A model generated the notes under the pieces. That model ran no database searches. It was given only the letters and a program-made list of their open reading frames with translations, and was not told where the DNA came from. Shown piece after piece: positions 16,343-26,100 of a stretch of 64,000 nucleotides of DNA. Source of the DNA: Actinomycetota bacterium (GTDB taxonomy: Bacteria; Actinomycetota; Acidimicrobiia; Acidimicrobiales; CADCSY01). The DNA lies in contig SIRW01000097.1 in the NCBI GenBank assembly GCA_004366205.1, forward strand, positions 34,174 to 98,173, given 5' to 3'. How positions within the stretch are numbered: position 1 is the stretch's first letter; every line of letters begins with the position of its first letter. The translations under genes and the position numbers were made by a program.

Positions 16343-18031
16343 ATGACCATGTCCTACGAGGAGGCGACCGCGCGCGTCACGGCGCCCGGCGAGCGCTTCG
16401 AGACCACGCAGGTCGAGGTGCGGGGCGTCACCTACACCGTGTTCAGGAACGCCCCGCCGCACCTGCGGGCCGTGTTCGACACGGCCCGGTCGCGTGGCGA
16501 CGACGTGTTCCTCGTCTACGAGGACGAGCGCTGGACCTTCGAGCAGGTGATGCGCCACGTCGACGCCCTCGGCGCCCTGCTGGTCACCCGCTACGGCGTG
16601 CAGAAGGGCGACCGGGTCGCCATCGGCATGCGCAACTACCCCGAGTGGGTCATCGCCTTCGCCGCCATCACCTCGATCGGCGCGGTGTCGGTGTCGCTGA
16701 ACGCCTGGTGGACCGAGGACGAGCTCGACTACGCCCTCGACGACAGCGGAGCGACCGTGCTCGTCGCCGACCGGGAGCGGGTCGAGCGGGCCCTGGCCAC
16801 GCCCTCGGGCCGCGCCGTGCGCATCCTGGGGGTGCGCCTCGGCGAGGACGGGCCCGGCGGTGTCGACCGCTGGGAGGAGGTGCTGCCGCTCGGCGCCGAG
16901 CTCCCCGACGTCGACATCGACCCCGACGACGACGCCACCATCCTCTACACCTCCGGCACCACCGGCCGTCCCAAGGGCGCGGTGTCCACCCACCGGGCCA
17001 TCGTCCAGGCCCTGCTCGGCTTCGGGTGCCGCACCGCCGTGGGCCGGCTGCGCCGCCCCGAGGACCAGCCCACCCCCGACCACCCACCGGCGTTCATCCT
17101 GGTCGTGCCGCTGTTCCACGTGACGGGGTGCGTGCCGGTCATGCTCTCGTGCTTCTCGGCCGGCATGAAGCTGGTCATCATGTACAAGTGGGACCCCGAG
17201 CGGGCCCTCGAGCTGATCGAGCGCGAGCGCGTCACCAACTTCGTGGGCGTGCCCACGCAGAGCTGGGACCTCCTCGAGTCGCCTCGCTTCGGCGACTTCG
17301 ACACCTCCAGCCTCGTCTCCGTGGGAGGCGGGGGTGCGCCGGCGCCACCGGAACTGGTCCGCCGGGTCGCCACCAGCTTCAGCAAAGCCCGGCCCGGCAT
17401 CGGCTACGGCATGACCGAGACCAACGCCTACGGCCCACAGAACTCAGGCGTCGACTACATCGAGCACCCCACCAGCACCGGCCGGGCCACACCGATCCTC
17501 GAGATCGAGGTCCGCGACCCCGACGGGAACCCCGTCCCCACCGGCGAGCGGGGCGAGATCTGGTTCAAGGGCCCCAACCTGATCCGGGGCTACTGGAACA
17601 AGCCCGAGGCGACCGCCGAGACCATCGTCGACGGCTGGCTGCGGACCGGCGACATCGGCCGCGTCGACGAGGAGGGCTTCGTCTACGTCCAGGACCGCGC
17701 CAAGGACATGGTGCTGCGCGCCGGCGAGAACGTGTACTGCGCCGAGGTGGAGGCCGTCCTCTACGAGCACCCGGCCGTGTACGAGGCCGCCGTCTTCGGC
17801 GTGCCCCACGAGCGGCTCGGCGAGGAGGTGGCCGCCGCCGTCGTGACCCGGTCGGGCGAGACCGTCACCGTCGAGGAGCTGCAGGCCCACGTGCGGGCCC
17901 GACTGGCCGAGTTCAAGGTGCCCACCCGGGTGCTGCTCCAGGCCGAGCAGCTGCCCCGCAACGCCTCGGGCAAGATCCTCAAGCGCGAGCTGCGCGACCG
18001 GCTCGTCGCGGAGACCGCCACCGCGCCCTGA
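16343..18031 (+). CDS. AMP-dependent acyl-CoA synthetase (fatty-acid/aryl-CoA ligase)
   Basis: A 562-aa ANL-superfamily enzyme that activates a carboxylic acid to its CoA thioester through an acyl-AMP. Core motifs: P-loop ILYTSGTTGRPKG, GYGMTETN, the WLRTGDIGRVDEEGF hinge region, DRAKDMVLRAGENVY, and the catalytic Lys in NASGKILKREL. Length and order are typical. The acid is not predictable; the many acyl-CoA genes nearby fit fatty or branched acids. It converges on an MFS gene with only 3 bp between stops, and has its own leaderless promoter. Confidence 0.92.
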   Translation: MTMSYEEATARVTAPGERFETTQVEVRGVTYTVFRNAPPHLRAVFDTARSRGDDVFLVYEDERWTFEQVMRHVDALGALLVTRYGVQKGDRVAIGMRNYPEWVIAFAAITSIGAVSVSLNAWWTEDELDYALDDSGATVLVADRERVERALATPSGRAVRILGVRLGEDGPGGVDRWEEVLPLGAELPDVDIDPDDDATILYTSGTTGRPKGAVSTHRAIVQALLGFGCRTAVGRLRRPEDQPTPDHPPAFILVVPLFHVTGCVPVMLSCFSAGMKLVIMYKWDPERALELIERERVTNFVGVPTQSWDLLESPRFGDFDTSSLVSVGGGGAPAPPELVRRVATSFSKARPGIGYGMTETNAYGPQNSGVDYIEHPTSTGRATPILEIEVRDPDGNPVPTGERGEIWFKGPNLIRGYWNKPEATAETIVDGWLRTGDIGRVDEEGFVYVQDRAKDMVLRAGENVYCAEVEAVLYEHPAVYEAAVFGVPHERLGEEVAAAVVTRSGETVTVEELQAHVRARLAEFKVPTRVLLQAEQLPRNASGKILKRELRDRLVAETATAP

Positions 18032-18034
18032 GCG

Positions 18035-19399
18035 TTACGGGCCGCCCGGCCCGGGAGCCCGCAGCGCGACCGCCGGGCGGCGGGGCACGGTCTCGGTGGC
18101 GACGAGGGCGAACAGCAGCGTGCTGCCCGCCACCAGCCCGGCGTTGGCCCACAGCCCGCCCCCGATCGAGGTGGCGTCCGCCAGCGCGCCCAGCAACGGC
18201 GGGCCCAGCACGAAGCCGGCGTCCCCGGCCGACCGGTACAGGCCCAGGGCGAGGCCCCGCACCCGCTCGGGCGCGATGTCGGCCGCGTAGGCCGCCGGGG
18301 CGGGGCCCGCGATCGACGTGCCGATCGACATGACCACCGCCGCCACCACGAACGCGGTCTGGGTGGTGGCGGTGGCCAGCAGGGCGAGGCTGGCGGCGGT
18401 CACGAGCCCGCTGGGCACGATCGCCCGCTTGCGCCCGACGTGGTCCGCGAGCCACGAGGCGGGGGCGATGCCGGCGAGGTTGATCAGCGCCATCACCGTG
18501 AACAGCAGGCCGAGCCCGCCCATCGAGAAGCCGAGCTGGGTGACGGCCAGCAGCGGCACGAGCGTGAGCCGCCCCGCGGTGCGGGTCACGAAGATCACCA
18601 TCGTCAGCACCGACACCGCGACGAAGTCCAGGGTCACGACGAGGCGCAGGCGGGGCCAGCGGCGGGTGGGCCCGTCCGCGCTGCTCGCCGTGCTCTCGGG
18701 CGGGGCGCCGGGCCCCGGCGGTGCCCCAGCGGGCGCGACCGGGTTCCCCGGCGCCGGCGCGGCGGGTGCGGCCTCGGGGTCGCCGGGCGCGCCGGGGTCG
18801 ACGGCCTGGGCGGGGCGGGTCTCGGGGAGGCGCAGGTGTGCGTACAGGCCGGCTGCCAGCGCGAGGCCGCCCACCACATAGAACGGCGCCCGCAGCCCGA
18901 ACCCCTCGGCCAGGAAGCCGCCGAGGGCCGGGCCGATGGCGACCCCGAGCAGCAGCCCGCCCTGGTTGGTGCCGATGAACCGGGCCCGGTTGGCGGCGGT
19001 GGAGATGTCGGCCAGGTAGATGTACGCCCCCGTCATGTACATGGCCGAGCCGGCCCCGGCGACCACCCGCCACGCCAGCAGCGCTTCGATGCCCGGCGCC
19101 AGGCCGGACCCGACCATGCCCACCGCCGTGACCACGGGGCCGCCCACCAGCAGCACCCGCCGGCCCCGCCGGTCGGCGAGCGACCCGAGGGGGACGTTGA
19201 GCACGAGGCGGGCCAGGGCGAACGCCGTGAGGGTGAGCCCCACCGTGGCGACGCCCACGCCGAAGCTCTCGGCGAACAGCGGCAGCACCGGTGCCACCAC
19301 GCCCTGGCCGGCCATCACGAGCACGGTCGAGGCCGTGATCATGAGCAGCCGCTCGTTCTCCCGCAGGGCGCGCACGCCCCGTGCCAGGGCCCGGACCAT
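18035..19399 (-). CDS. Major facilitator superfamily transporter
   Basis: A 454-aa, 12-segment MFS protein. The family loop motif between segments 2 and 3 is GSLADRRGRRVLL, and a second copy-like segment SWLADHVGRKRAIV occurs after segment 8. The central cytoplasmic loop is long and Ala/Pro/Gly-rich. It resembles drug:H+ antiporter-type (12-TM) exporters such as MdtG/TetA relatives; the substrate is unknown. The minus-strand start is 61 bp from the divergent DUF1028 gene. CAGGAT lies 6 nt before its ATG and may be a weak -10 box. Confidence 0.88.
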   Translation of the reverse strand: MVRALARGVRALRENERLLMITASTVLVMAGQGVVAPVLPLFAESFGVGVATVGLTLTAFALARLVLNVPLGSLADRRGRRVLLVGGPVVTAVGMVGSGLAPGIEALLAWRVVAGAGSAMYMTGAYIYLADISTAANRARFIGTNQGGLLLGVAIGPALGGFLAEGFGLRAPFYVVGGLALAAGLYAHLRLPETRPAQAVDPGAPGDPEAAPAAPAPGNPVAPAGAPPGPGAPPESTASSADGPTRRWPRLRLVVTLDFVAVSVLTMVIFVTRTAGRLTLVPLLAVTQLGFSMGGLGLLFTVMALINLAGIAPASWLADHVGRKRAIVPSGLVTAASLALLATATTQTAFVVAAVVMSIGTSIAGPAPAAYAADIAPERVRGLALGLYRSAGDAGFVLGPPLLGALADATSIGGGLWANAGLVAGSTLLFALVATETVPRRPAVALRAPGPGGP

Positions 19400-19460
19400 C
19401 CGCGCATCCTGCCAGCCCGCCGGCCGGCGGCCACCGGCGCGTGTGCTCGAATGGCCCCTC

Positions 19461-20363
19461 GTGACCTACTCGATCATCGCCCGCGACCCCGACACCGGCG
19501 AGATGGGCCTGGCCTCGCAGTCCCAGGCGTTCGCCGTGGGCAGCAGCGTGCCGTGGGCCGAACCCGGCCACGGGGTGATCGCCACCCAGTCGATGGGGGA
19601 GCCCATGTACGGCCAGCTCGGGCTCGACCTCCTGAAGGGCGGGTTGACCGCCCCCGAGGCGCTGGCCGCCCTCCGCAGCATCGACCCCCACCCCGAGCGC
19701 CGGCAGGTGGCGATGCTCGACGCCACCGGCGCGCTCGACGTGTACACGGGCGAGGCCTGCGTGGCCGAGGCGGGGCACCAGGTAGGCGACGGGTGCTGGG
19801 CGTCGCTCGCCAACCTCGTGGCCTCCCCACGGGTGTGGGAAGCGATGATCGAGGGCTTCGAAGCGGCCACAGGCTCGCTCGCCCAGCGGCTCATGGCGGC
19901 GCTCGCCGCCGCCGAGGACGCCGGTGGGGACCTGCGGGGCAGGCGATCGGCCGCCGTGCTCGTGGTCCGGGCCGAGCGCACCGGCCGCCCGTGGCGGGAC
20001 CAGGTGGTGGACCTGCGCGTCGACGACCACCCCGATCCCGTCGCCGAGCTCACCCGGCTGGTCGCCCAGAGCGAGCGGTACCACCACACGGTCGAGGCCT
20101 TCGAGGCGGCGCTGAACGGCAACGCCCGCCGGGGCGTGGAGCTGCTCGAGGCGGTCGGCCCCGCCGACGTCGCCGCCGATCCCGACCAGGCGGTGTGGCG
20201 GGCCGTGGTCCACGCCCTCGCCGGCGACGACGCCGAGGCCGGTCGGATCATGGGCGAGCTCGACCGCCGCGCCCCGGCGTTCGTCGAGGCGGCCCGCCGC
20301 TTCCTCGACGTGGGCCTCCTCCCCGAACCCGACCGCTTCCGCCGGACCCTGCCCGGCAGGTGA
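19461..20363 (+). CDS. DUF1028 family protein (Ntn-hydrolase-like) with helical C-terminus
   Basis: A 300-aa protein. Residues 1 to about 210 match DUF1028: YSIIARDPDTGEMGLA, FAVGSSVPWAEPGHGVIATQS, then a GEACVAEAGHQVGDGCWAS and LANLV core. DUF1028 has an Ntn-hydrolase fold but no firmly assigned reaction. The last 90 residues are helical (VEAFEAALNGNARRGVELLE ... ALAGDDAEAGRIMGELD), similar to tetratricopeptide pairs. The GTG at 19461 gives a protein starting VTYSIIA, matching the family. It converges on the GH2 gene with 9 bp between stops. Confidence 0.85.
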   Translation: MTYSIIARDPDTGEMGLASQSQAFAVGSSVPWAEPGHGVIATQSMGEPMYGQLGLDLLKGGLTAPEALAALRSIDPHPERRQVAMLDATGALDVYTGEACVAEAGHQVGDGCWASLANLVASPRVWEAMIEGFEAATGSLAQRLMAALAAAEDAGGDLRGRRSAAVLVVRAERTGRPWRDQVVDLRVDDHPDPVAELTRLVAQSERYHHTVEAFEAALNGNARRGVELLEAVGPADVAADPDQAVWRAVVHALAGDDAEAGRIMGELDRRAPAFVEAARRFLDVGLLPEPDRFRRTLPGR

Positions 20364-20372
20364 CGCCGGCGG

Positions 20373-22130
20373 TCAGCGGCCGCGGGTGGCGCGGCGCAGG
20401 TCCTCCAGCGGCGCCTTGGGTTCTCGATCCATGGTGAGCAGGCCGTTGGCTTCCTGGTAGGTGTCGGTGAGCTGCGTGTAGCACCAGCCCGCCAGCACGG
20501 GGCTGGCGCGCAGGGCGCCGGTCAGCTCGGCGTAGCGGGCGACGAGCTCGGCGCCGTCGGCGGCCCGGTGGTAGCCCCACGCCTCGCCGTCGGTGGCCAG
20601 GCCGATGCCGCCGTACTCGGTCACGAGCACCGGCGGGTCGGGCCGGTCGGGTGGCTGCACGACGAGCGTGCGCCCCACGGGGCCCGTGCCGGCGAGCAGG
20701 GCGTCCACGCTGGCCCGGTCGGCGTACCGGGCCCGCACCCGCCCGGCGTCGCCGTCGTAGTCGTGGATGGCGACCACGTCACCGCCGACGGTCTCCCACC
20801 CGTCGTTGGCGACCACCGGCCGGGTGCCGTCGAGGGCCCGGGCGGTCTCGGTGAGGGCCCGCACGAGCGCCTGCTGGTCGGCCCGGCGGGCGACGTCGGG
20901 CACGCCCCACGACTCGTTGACCGGCACCCACGCCACCACGCAGGGGTGGTCGCGGTGCGCCTCGACGATCGCCGCCCACTCGGCGAGGGCGCGCCGGGCG
21001 AAGCGGGGGGAGTGGGTGTGGGCGGACGGGAGCTCCGACCACACCAGCACCCCGAGGCGGTCGGCCCACGCGTAGAAGCGGGGGTCTTCGACCTTCTGGT
21101 GCTTGCGGACCCCGTGGAACCCGAGCGCCCGCACCAGCTCCAGGTCGCGGCGCAGGGCGTCGCCGTCCGGCGGGGTGAGGCCGGTGCTGGGCCAGTAGCC
21201 CTGGTCGAGCACGAGGCGCAGCCGGGTGACCCGGCCGTTGATCCAGAAGCGCCCGTCGCGCAGCTCGACCGACCGCAGCCCGGTGTAGCTGCGCACCCGG
21301 TCGAGGGTCTCGCCACCGGCGGCGGACAGGGTGAGCTCGGCGTCGATGAGGTTCGGCCGGTGGGGTGACCAGAGCAGCTCGTCGCGGTCGAACTGGCCGG
21401 TGTCGGCGAGCCCGAAGCGGCGGGTGATCCGCTCGGCCGTGCAGGCGACGGTGTCGTCGACGAGGGTCCGGGCGCCGAGGGCCAGCTGCACCCGCAGCGT
21501 CGCGCCGGTGGGCACCGGCCCCGCCAGGTGCACGTCGAGGCCGACCTCGAGGCGCGCAGCGTCACCCGTCCAGCGCAGGCCGGCGATCGAGGAGCCGGGC
21601 ACGCGCTCGAGCCACACGGTCTGCCAGATGCCGCTGGTCCGGTCGTACCAGATGCCGTGCCGCTCGTCGCGCCAGGTCTGCTTGCCCCGGGGCTTGTCGA
21701 GCTCGTCGGGGTCGTCGAACGCCCGGATCACGATCTCGCCGGCGCCACCGGGCGCCACCGCGTCGGTGATGTCGGCGGTGAAGGGCGTGTAGCCCCCCTC
21801 GTGGTCGGCGACGCGGTGGCCGTCCACCCACACGGTGGCGGCGTGGTCGACGGCGTTGCAGTGCAGGAGCAGGCGGTCGCCGCCGGCCAGGGCGGGCACG
21901 TCGAGGTGCCGCCGGTACCAGTGCGCCCGGCACTTGGCCGGGTCGCCGACGCCGCTCGCGGGCGTCTCGGGCGCGAAGGGCACGGTGATGGTCCCGGCCC
22001 AGGGCACGTCCGCGGGCCGGCCGAGCTCGGCGCCGCCATCGGCATGGTGGTCCCAGGTGCCGTCGAGCGACCACCAGTGCTCGCGCACCAGCTGCGGACG
22101 GGGGTGCTCGGTCGGGTCGGCGAAGGTCAC
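20373..22130 (-). CDS. Glycoside hydrolase family 2 protein (beta-glycosidase)
   Basis: A 585-aa GH2 enzyme. Domains in order: jelly-roll sugar-binding (WWSLDGTWDHH ... GYTPFTADITD), an Ig-like domain, then a TIM barrel. The acid/base Glu is in VPVNESWG and the nucleophile Glu in LVTEYGG. The mix of motifs is closer to beta-galactosidase/glucuronidase-like relatives than to LacZ; the exact sugar is unknown. No signal peptide is seen, so it is probably cytoplasmic. Its GTG at 22130 overlaps the nucleoside hydrolase stop by 4 bp, so the two are coupled. Confidence 0.9.
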   Translation of the reverse strand: MTFADPTEHPRPQLVREHWWSLDGTWDHHADGGAELGRPADVPWAGTITVPFAPETPASGVGDPAKCRAHWYRRHLDVPALAGGDRLLLHCNAVDHAATVWVDGHRVADHEGGYTPFTADITDAVAPGGAGEIVIRAFDDPDELDKPRGKQTWRDERHGIWYDRTSGIWQTVWLERVPGSSIAGLRWTGDAARLEVGLDVHLAGPVPTGATLRVQLALGARTLVDDTVACTAERITRRFGLADTGQFDRDELLWSPHRPNLIDAELTLSAAGGETLDRVRSYTGLRSVELRDGRFWINGRVTRLRLVLDQGYWPSTGLTPPDGDALRRDLELVRALGFHGVRKHQKVEDPRFYAWADRLGVLVWSELPSAHTHSPRFARRALAEWAAIVEAHRDHPCVVAWVPVNESWGVPDVARRADQQALVRALTETARALDGTRPVVANDGWETVGGDVVAIHDYDGDAGRVRARYADRASVDALLAGTGPVGRTLVVQPPDRPDPPVLVTEYGGIGLATDGEAWGYHRAADGAELVARYAELTGALRASPVLAGWCYTQLTDTYQEANGLLTMDREPKAPLEDLRRATRGR

Positions 22131-23101
22131 GGTAGCGTCCCGGCGCGCTCGATCGCCCCGTGGATGAGCTGGACCACGGCGGCGCCGTCGACGCCGAGGG
22201 CGACGTGGGCGTTGGGGTGGCCGGCCCAGCCCCGCGTGCCCCGACGCCGGTCGGCCACCGACATGCCCGCGGTGTCCCGGCCCGCCGTCTCGACGGCCAC
22301 GTGGAGGTGCTCGAACTCGAACAGGTGCGGGTGGGTGAGCGCGGCGACGGCGCAGGGGTCGTGCAGCGGGGCGCGGGCGGGGAGCGCGGTCGCCTCGGCG
22401 CGACGCACCGTGGCGTCGAGCACGCCGGCCAGGAACCCCCCGAGGCGCCCGCCGCCGACGGCGCGGACCCGCTCGGCGTCCTCCCGGTCGATCAGCACCT
22501 GCTGGGTGACGTCGAGGCCGCACATGCGGATGGGCACGCCGCTGTCGAGCACCACCGCCGCGGCCTCCGGGTCGCACCAGAAGTTGAACTCAGCCGCCGG
22601 GGTCACGTTGCCGGTGGTCACGCCGCCGCCCATCAGCGAGATGCCGGCCAGGCGTCCGGCCAGGCCGGGGTCGGCGCGAAGTGCCAGGGCCACGTTCGTG
22701 AGCGGGCCGGTGGCCACCAGCCAGAGGCCCTCGACCGCCCGGCTCACCTCGAGCAGCCACTCCAGCGCGGTCGGGGCCGCCGGCTGCCTGGCCGGGGCGG
22801 GAACGGCCACCCCGCCGAGGCCGTCCTCGCCGTGCACGGCGGCGTCGTGCGTTGGCTCGCGCACGATCGGCCGGTCGGCGCCGGGGTGCACCTCCACGCC
22901 GATGCCGAGCAGCTCGACGGTGGCCAGGGCGTTGCGGGTGCAGTGCTCGAGCGGGGCGTTGCCCGACACGGTGGTGATGCCGACCAGCTCGCACTCGACG
23001 GCTGCGACCACGATGGCGATCACGTCGTCGTGCCCCGGGTCGCAGTCGACCACGACGCGGGGCCGCTCGATCGCCGGCACGGCGGCGTCGCTGCTCGTCA
23101 C
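22127..23101 (-). CDS. Inosine-uridine-preferring nucleoside hydrolase
   Basis: A 324-aa member of the IunH/RihA family, which cleaves ribonucleosides to base and ribose. The calcium-binding DCDPGHDD motif is at the N-terminus; VATGPLTNVALAL, LMGGGV, EFNFWCDPEAA and a late LHDPCAVAAL (last metal Asp) are all in place. The frame is open upstream to 23176, but family homology begins just after the GTG at 23101. It is the first gene of a pair with the GH2 gene, suggesting joint use of ribosides or glycosides. It diverges from hrpA across a 64-bp region with an inverted repeat. Confidence 0.9.
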   Translation of the reverse strand: MTSSDAAVPAIERPRVVVDCDPGHDDVIAIVVAAVECELVGITTVSGNAPLEHCTRNALATVELLGIGVEVHPGADRPIVREPTHDAAVHGEDGLGGVAVPAPARQPAAPTALEWLLEVSRAVEGLWLVATGPLTNVALALRADPGLAGRLAGISLMGGGVTTGNVTPAAEFNFWCDPEAAAVVLDSGVPIRMCGLDVTQQVLIDREDAERVRAVGGGRLGGFLAGVLDATVRRAEATALPARAPLHDPCAVAALTHPHLFEFEHLHVAVETAGRDTAGMSVADRRRGTRGWAGHPNAHVALGVDGAAVVQLIHGAIERAGTLP

Positions 23102-23135
23102 CGTGCCGACGCTACCCGAGGCCCCACGCCCCGAA

Positions 23136-23178
23136 CTGTGAGGATCTTCTGCCCTGTGCGGTGCAATGCTCCTCACAG
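23136..23178. repeat. Inverted repeat between the nucleoside hydrolase and hrpA
   Basis: Nine-base arms CTGTGAGGA (23136-23144) and TCCTCACAG (23170-23178) surround a 25-nt loop. It lies in the divergent promoter region and overlaps the candidate ATG of hrpA at 23166. It could be an operator, or belong to the large-loop palindromes seen elsewhere. Confidence 0.6.
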
Positions 23179-26100
23179 AACGGAGGGGGGCGGGGCATCC
23201 TGAGGCGGTGCGACGCGGACGCCGCCCGGTCCCGCCGATCAGCTACCCGCCCGAGCTGCCGGTCAGCGCGCGGCGCGACGAGCTGCTGGCGGCGATCAGC
23301 GACCACCAGGTCGTCGTCGTGGCGGGCGAGACGGGCTCGGGCAAGAGCACCCAGCTGCCCAAGCTCTGCCTCGAGGCCGGTCGCGGCACGAACGGCATGA
23401 TCGGCCACACCCAGCCGCGCCGGCTGGCCGCCCGGGCGGTCGCCGAGCGGGTCGCCGAGGAGCTGGGCACACCGCTCGGCGCCACCGTCGGCTACACGGT
23501 GCGGTTCACCGACCGGGTCGGCGAGGACACGCTCGTACAGGTCATGACCGACGGCATCCTGCTGAACGAGATCCAGCGGGACCGCGAGCTTCGCCGCTAC
23601 GACACGATCATCGTCGACGAGGCCCACGAGCGGAGCCTCAACATCGACTTCATCCTCGGCTACCTCCGCCAGCTGCTGCCACGCCGGCCCGACCTGAAGG
23701 TGATCGTCACGTCGGCGACGATCGACACCGAGCGCTTCTCCCGTCACTTCGGCGGCGCCCCCGTCGTCGAGGTGTCCGGGCGCACGTACCCCGTCGAGGT
23801 GCGCTACCGGCCGGTCGTCGACGGCACGAACGACCGCGACCAGACCGACGCCGTGTGCGACGCCGTGCAGGAGCTGTGCCGGGAGGGGCCCGGCGACATC
23901 CTCGTGTTCCTGAGCGGCGAACGGGAGATCCGGGAGACGGCCGACGCCCTGCGGCGCATGCAGCTGCCCGGCACCGAGCTGCTCCCGCTGTACGCGCGCC
24001 TGCCGGCCGCCGACCAGCACCGGGTGTTCGCACCCCACCGGGGCCGGCGCATCGTGCTGGCGACCAACGTGGCCGAGACGTCGATCACCGTGCCCGGCAT
24101 CCGCTACGTGGTCGACCCGGGCACCGCCCGCATCTCCCGCTACAGCCGGCGCACCAAGGTGCAGCGCCTGCCGATCGAGGCGATCTCCCGGGCATCCGCC
24201 GACCAGCGGGCCGGGCGCTGCGGGCGGGTGGCGCCCGGTGTCTGCACCCGCCTCTACAGCGAGGAGGACTACCTCGGGCGCCCCGAGTTCACCGAGCCCG
24301 AGATCCTGCGCACGAACCTCGCGTCGGTCATCCTGCAGATGGCGGCCATCGGCCTGGGCGACGTGGCCGCCTTCCCGTTCGTCGACCCGCCCGACGCCCG
24401 CAACATCCGCGACGGCGTCGCCCTCCTCACCGAGCTCGGCGCCCTCGACCCCACCGCCCGGGACGGCCGCCCGCGGCTCACCCCGCTCGGCCGGCGCCTG
24501 GCCCGGCTGCCGCTCGACCCCCGGCTCGGGCGCATGGTGCTCGAGGCGGACCGCCTCGGCTGCGTGCGCGAGGTGCTGGTCGTCACCGCCGCCCTGTCGA
24601 TCCAGGACCCTCGCGAGCGCCCGGCCGGCGACCGGGTCGCCGCCGAGGCTCACCACGCCCGCTTCGCCGACCCCGACTCGGACTTCGTGGCGCTCCTCAA
24701 CCTCTGGGAGTACCTGCAGGACCGTCAGCGTGAGCTGTCCTCCAACCAGTTCCGCCGCCTGTGCCACGCCGAGCACCTGCACCACCTGCGCGTCCGCGAG
24801 TGGCAGGACATCTACCGGCAGCTGCGCGAGGTCGCCCGCGGGATGGGGTTGCGGATCAACCGCCAGGCCGCCGACCGCGACGCCCTCCACCAGGCGCTGC
24901 TCGCCGGCCTGCTGTCCCACGTCGGGCTGCGCGAGGGCGAGGGGCGCGACTACCTCGGCGCCCGCAACGCCCGCTTCCGCCTGTCGCCCGGCTCCGGCCT
25001 CGCCGCCACACCACCCCGGTGGGTGATGGCGGCGGAGCTGGTGGAGACCACGCGCCTGTGGGCCCACACGAACGCTCGCATCCGGCCCGAGTGGGCCGAG
25101 CGCCTCGGCGGTCACCTGGTGAAGCGCACCTACAGCGAGCCCCACTGGGACGCCGGTCGGGGACAGGCGATGGCCCACGAGCGGGTCACGCTCTACGGGG
25201 TGCCGCTCGTCGAGCGCCGCCGTGTCGGCTACGGGCGCATCGACCCGCCGCTCGCCCGCGAGCTGTTCATCCGCCACGCCCTCGTCGAGGGCGACTGGGT
25301 GACCCACCACGACTTCGCCGACCGGAACCGGGGCCTGATCGGCCACCTGCGCGACCTGGAGGCCCGGGCCCGGCGGGACCTGCTGGTCGACGAGGAGGCC
25401 CTCGTCGACTTCTTCGACGAACGGATCCCCGCCGGTGTCGTGTCGGCCCGGCACTTCGACCGGTGGTGGCGCGACGCCCGCCGCGAGCGCCCGGCGCTGC
25501 TCGACTACACCACCGAGGTGCTCGTGCTGCCCGGCGCCGGGCGGGTCAGCCCCGACGACTTCCCCGACGAGTGGCACCAGGGCGAGCTGACCCTGCCGCT
25601 GCGCTACGAGTTCGACCCCACCTCGCCCACCGACGGTGTCACCGTCGAGATCCCCCTCGGCGTGCTGAACCGGGTGCGGGCCGGCGGGTTCGACTGGCAG
25701 ATCCCGGGGCGCCGCCACGAGCTGGTGACGGCGCTGATCCGCACCCTCCCCAAGGACCTCCGGCGGTCGCTCGCCCCCGCCCCGGACCACGCCCGGGCCT
25801 TCCTCGACCGGGCGGGGCCCGGCGACGGTCCGCTGGTCCCGACCATGGCCCGCGTCCTCTCGAACCTCACCGGCGCACCCGTGCCGGCCGGGGCGTTCCG
25901 TCCCGACCGCCTGCCCGGCCACCTGCGGGTCCACTTCAGGGTCATCGGCGAGGACGGCACGGTGCTCGGCGAGGGCGACGACCCAGATGCCCTCAAGGTC
26001 GCACTCGGCGCCCACGTGCAGGCCGTGCTGGCGGAGGCCGCGGCCGGCATCGAGCACCCGGGCGCCACGGCGTGGGCGTTCGGTACGATCCCGTCGGTCG

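Noticed and set aside
3672..23143. A shared 12-mer CGAACTGTGAGG at 3672-3683 and 23132-23143
   Set aside because: Both lie upstream of plus-strand genes, but only two copies exist and the surrounding sequence differs; chance cannot be excluded.
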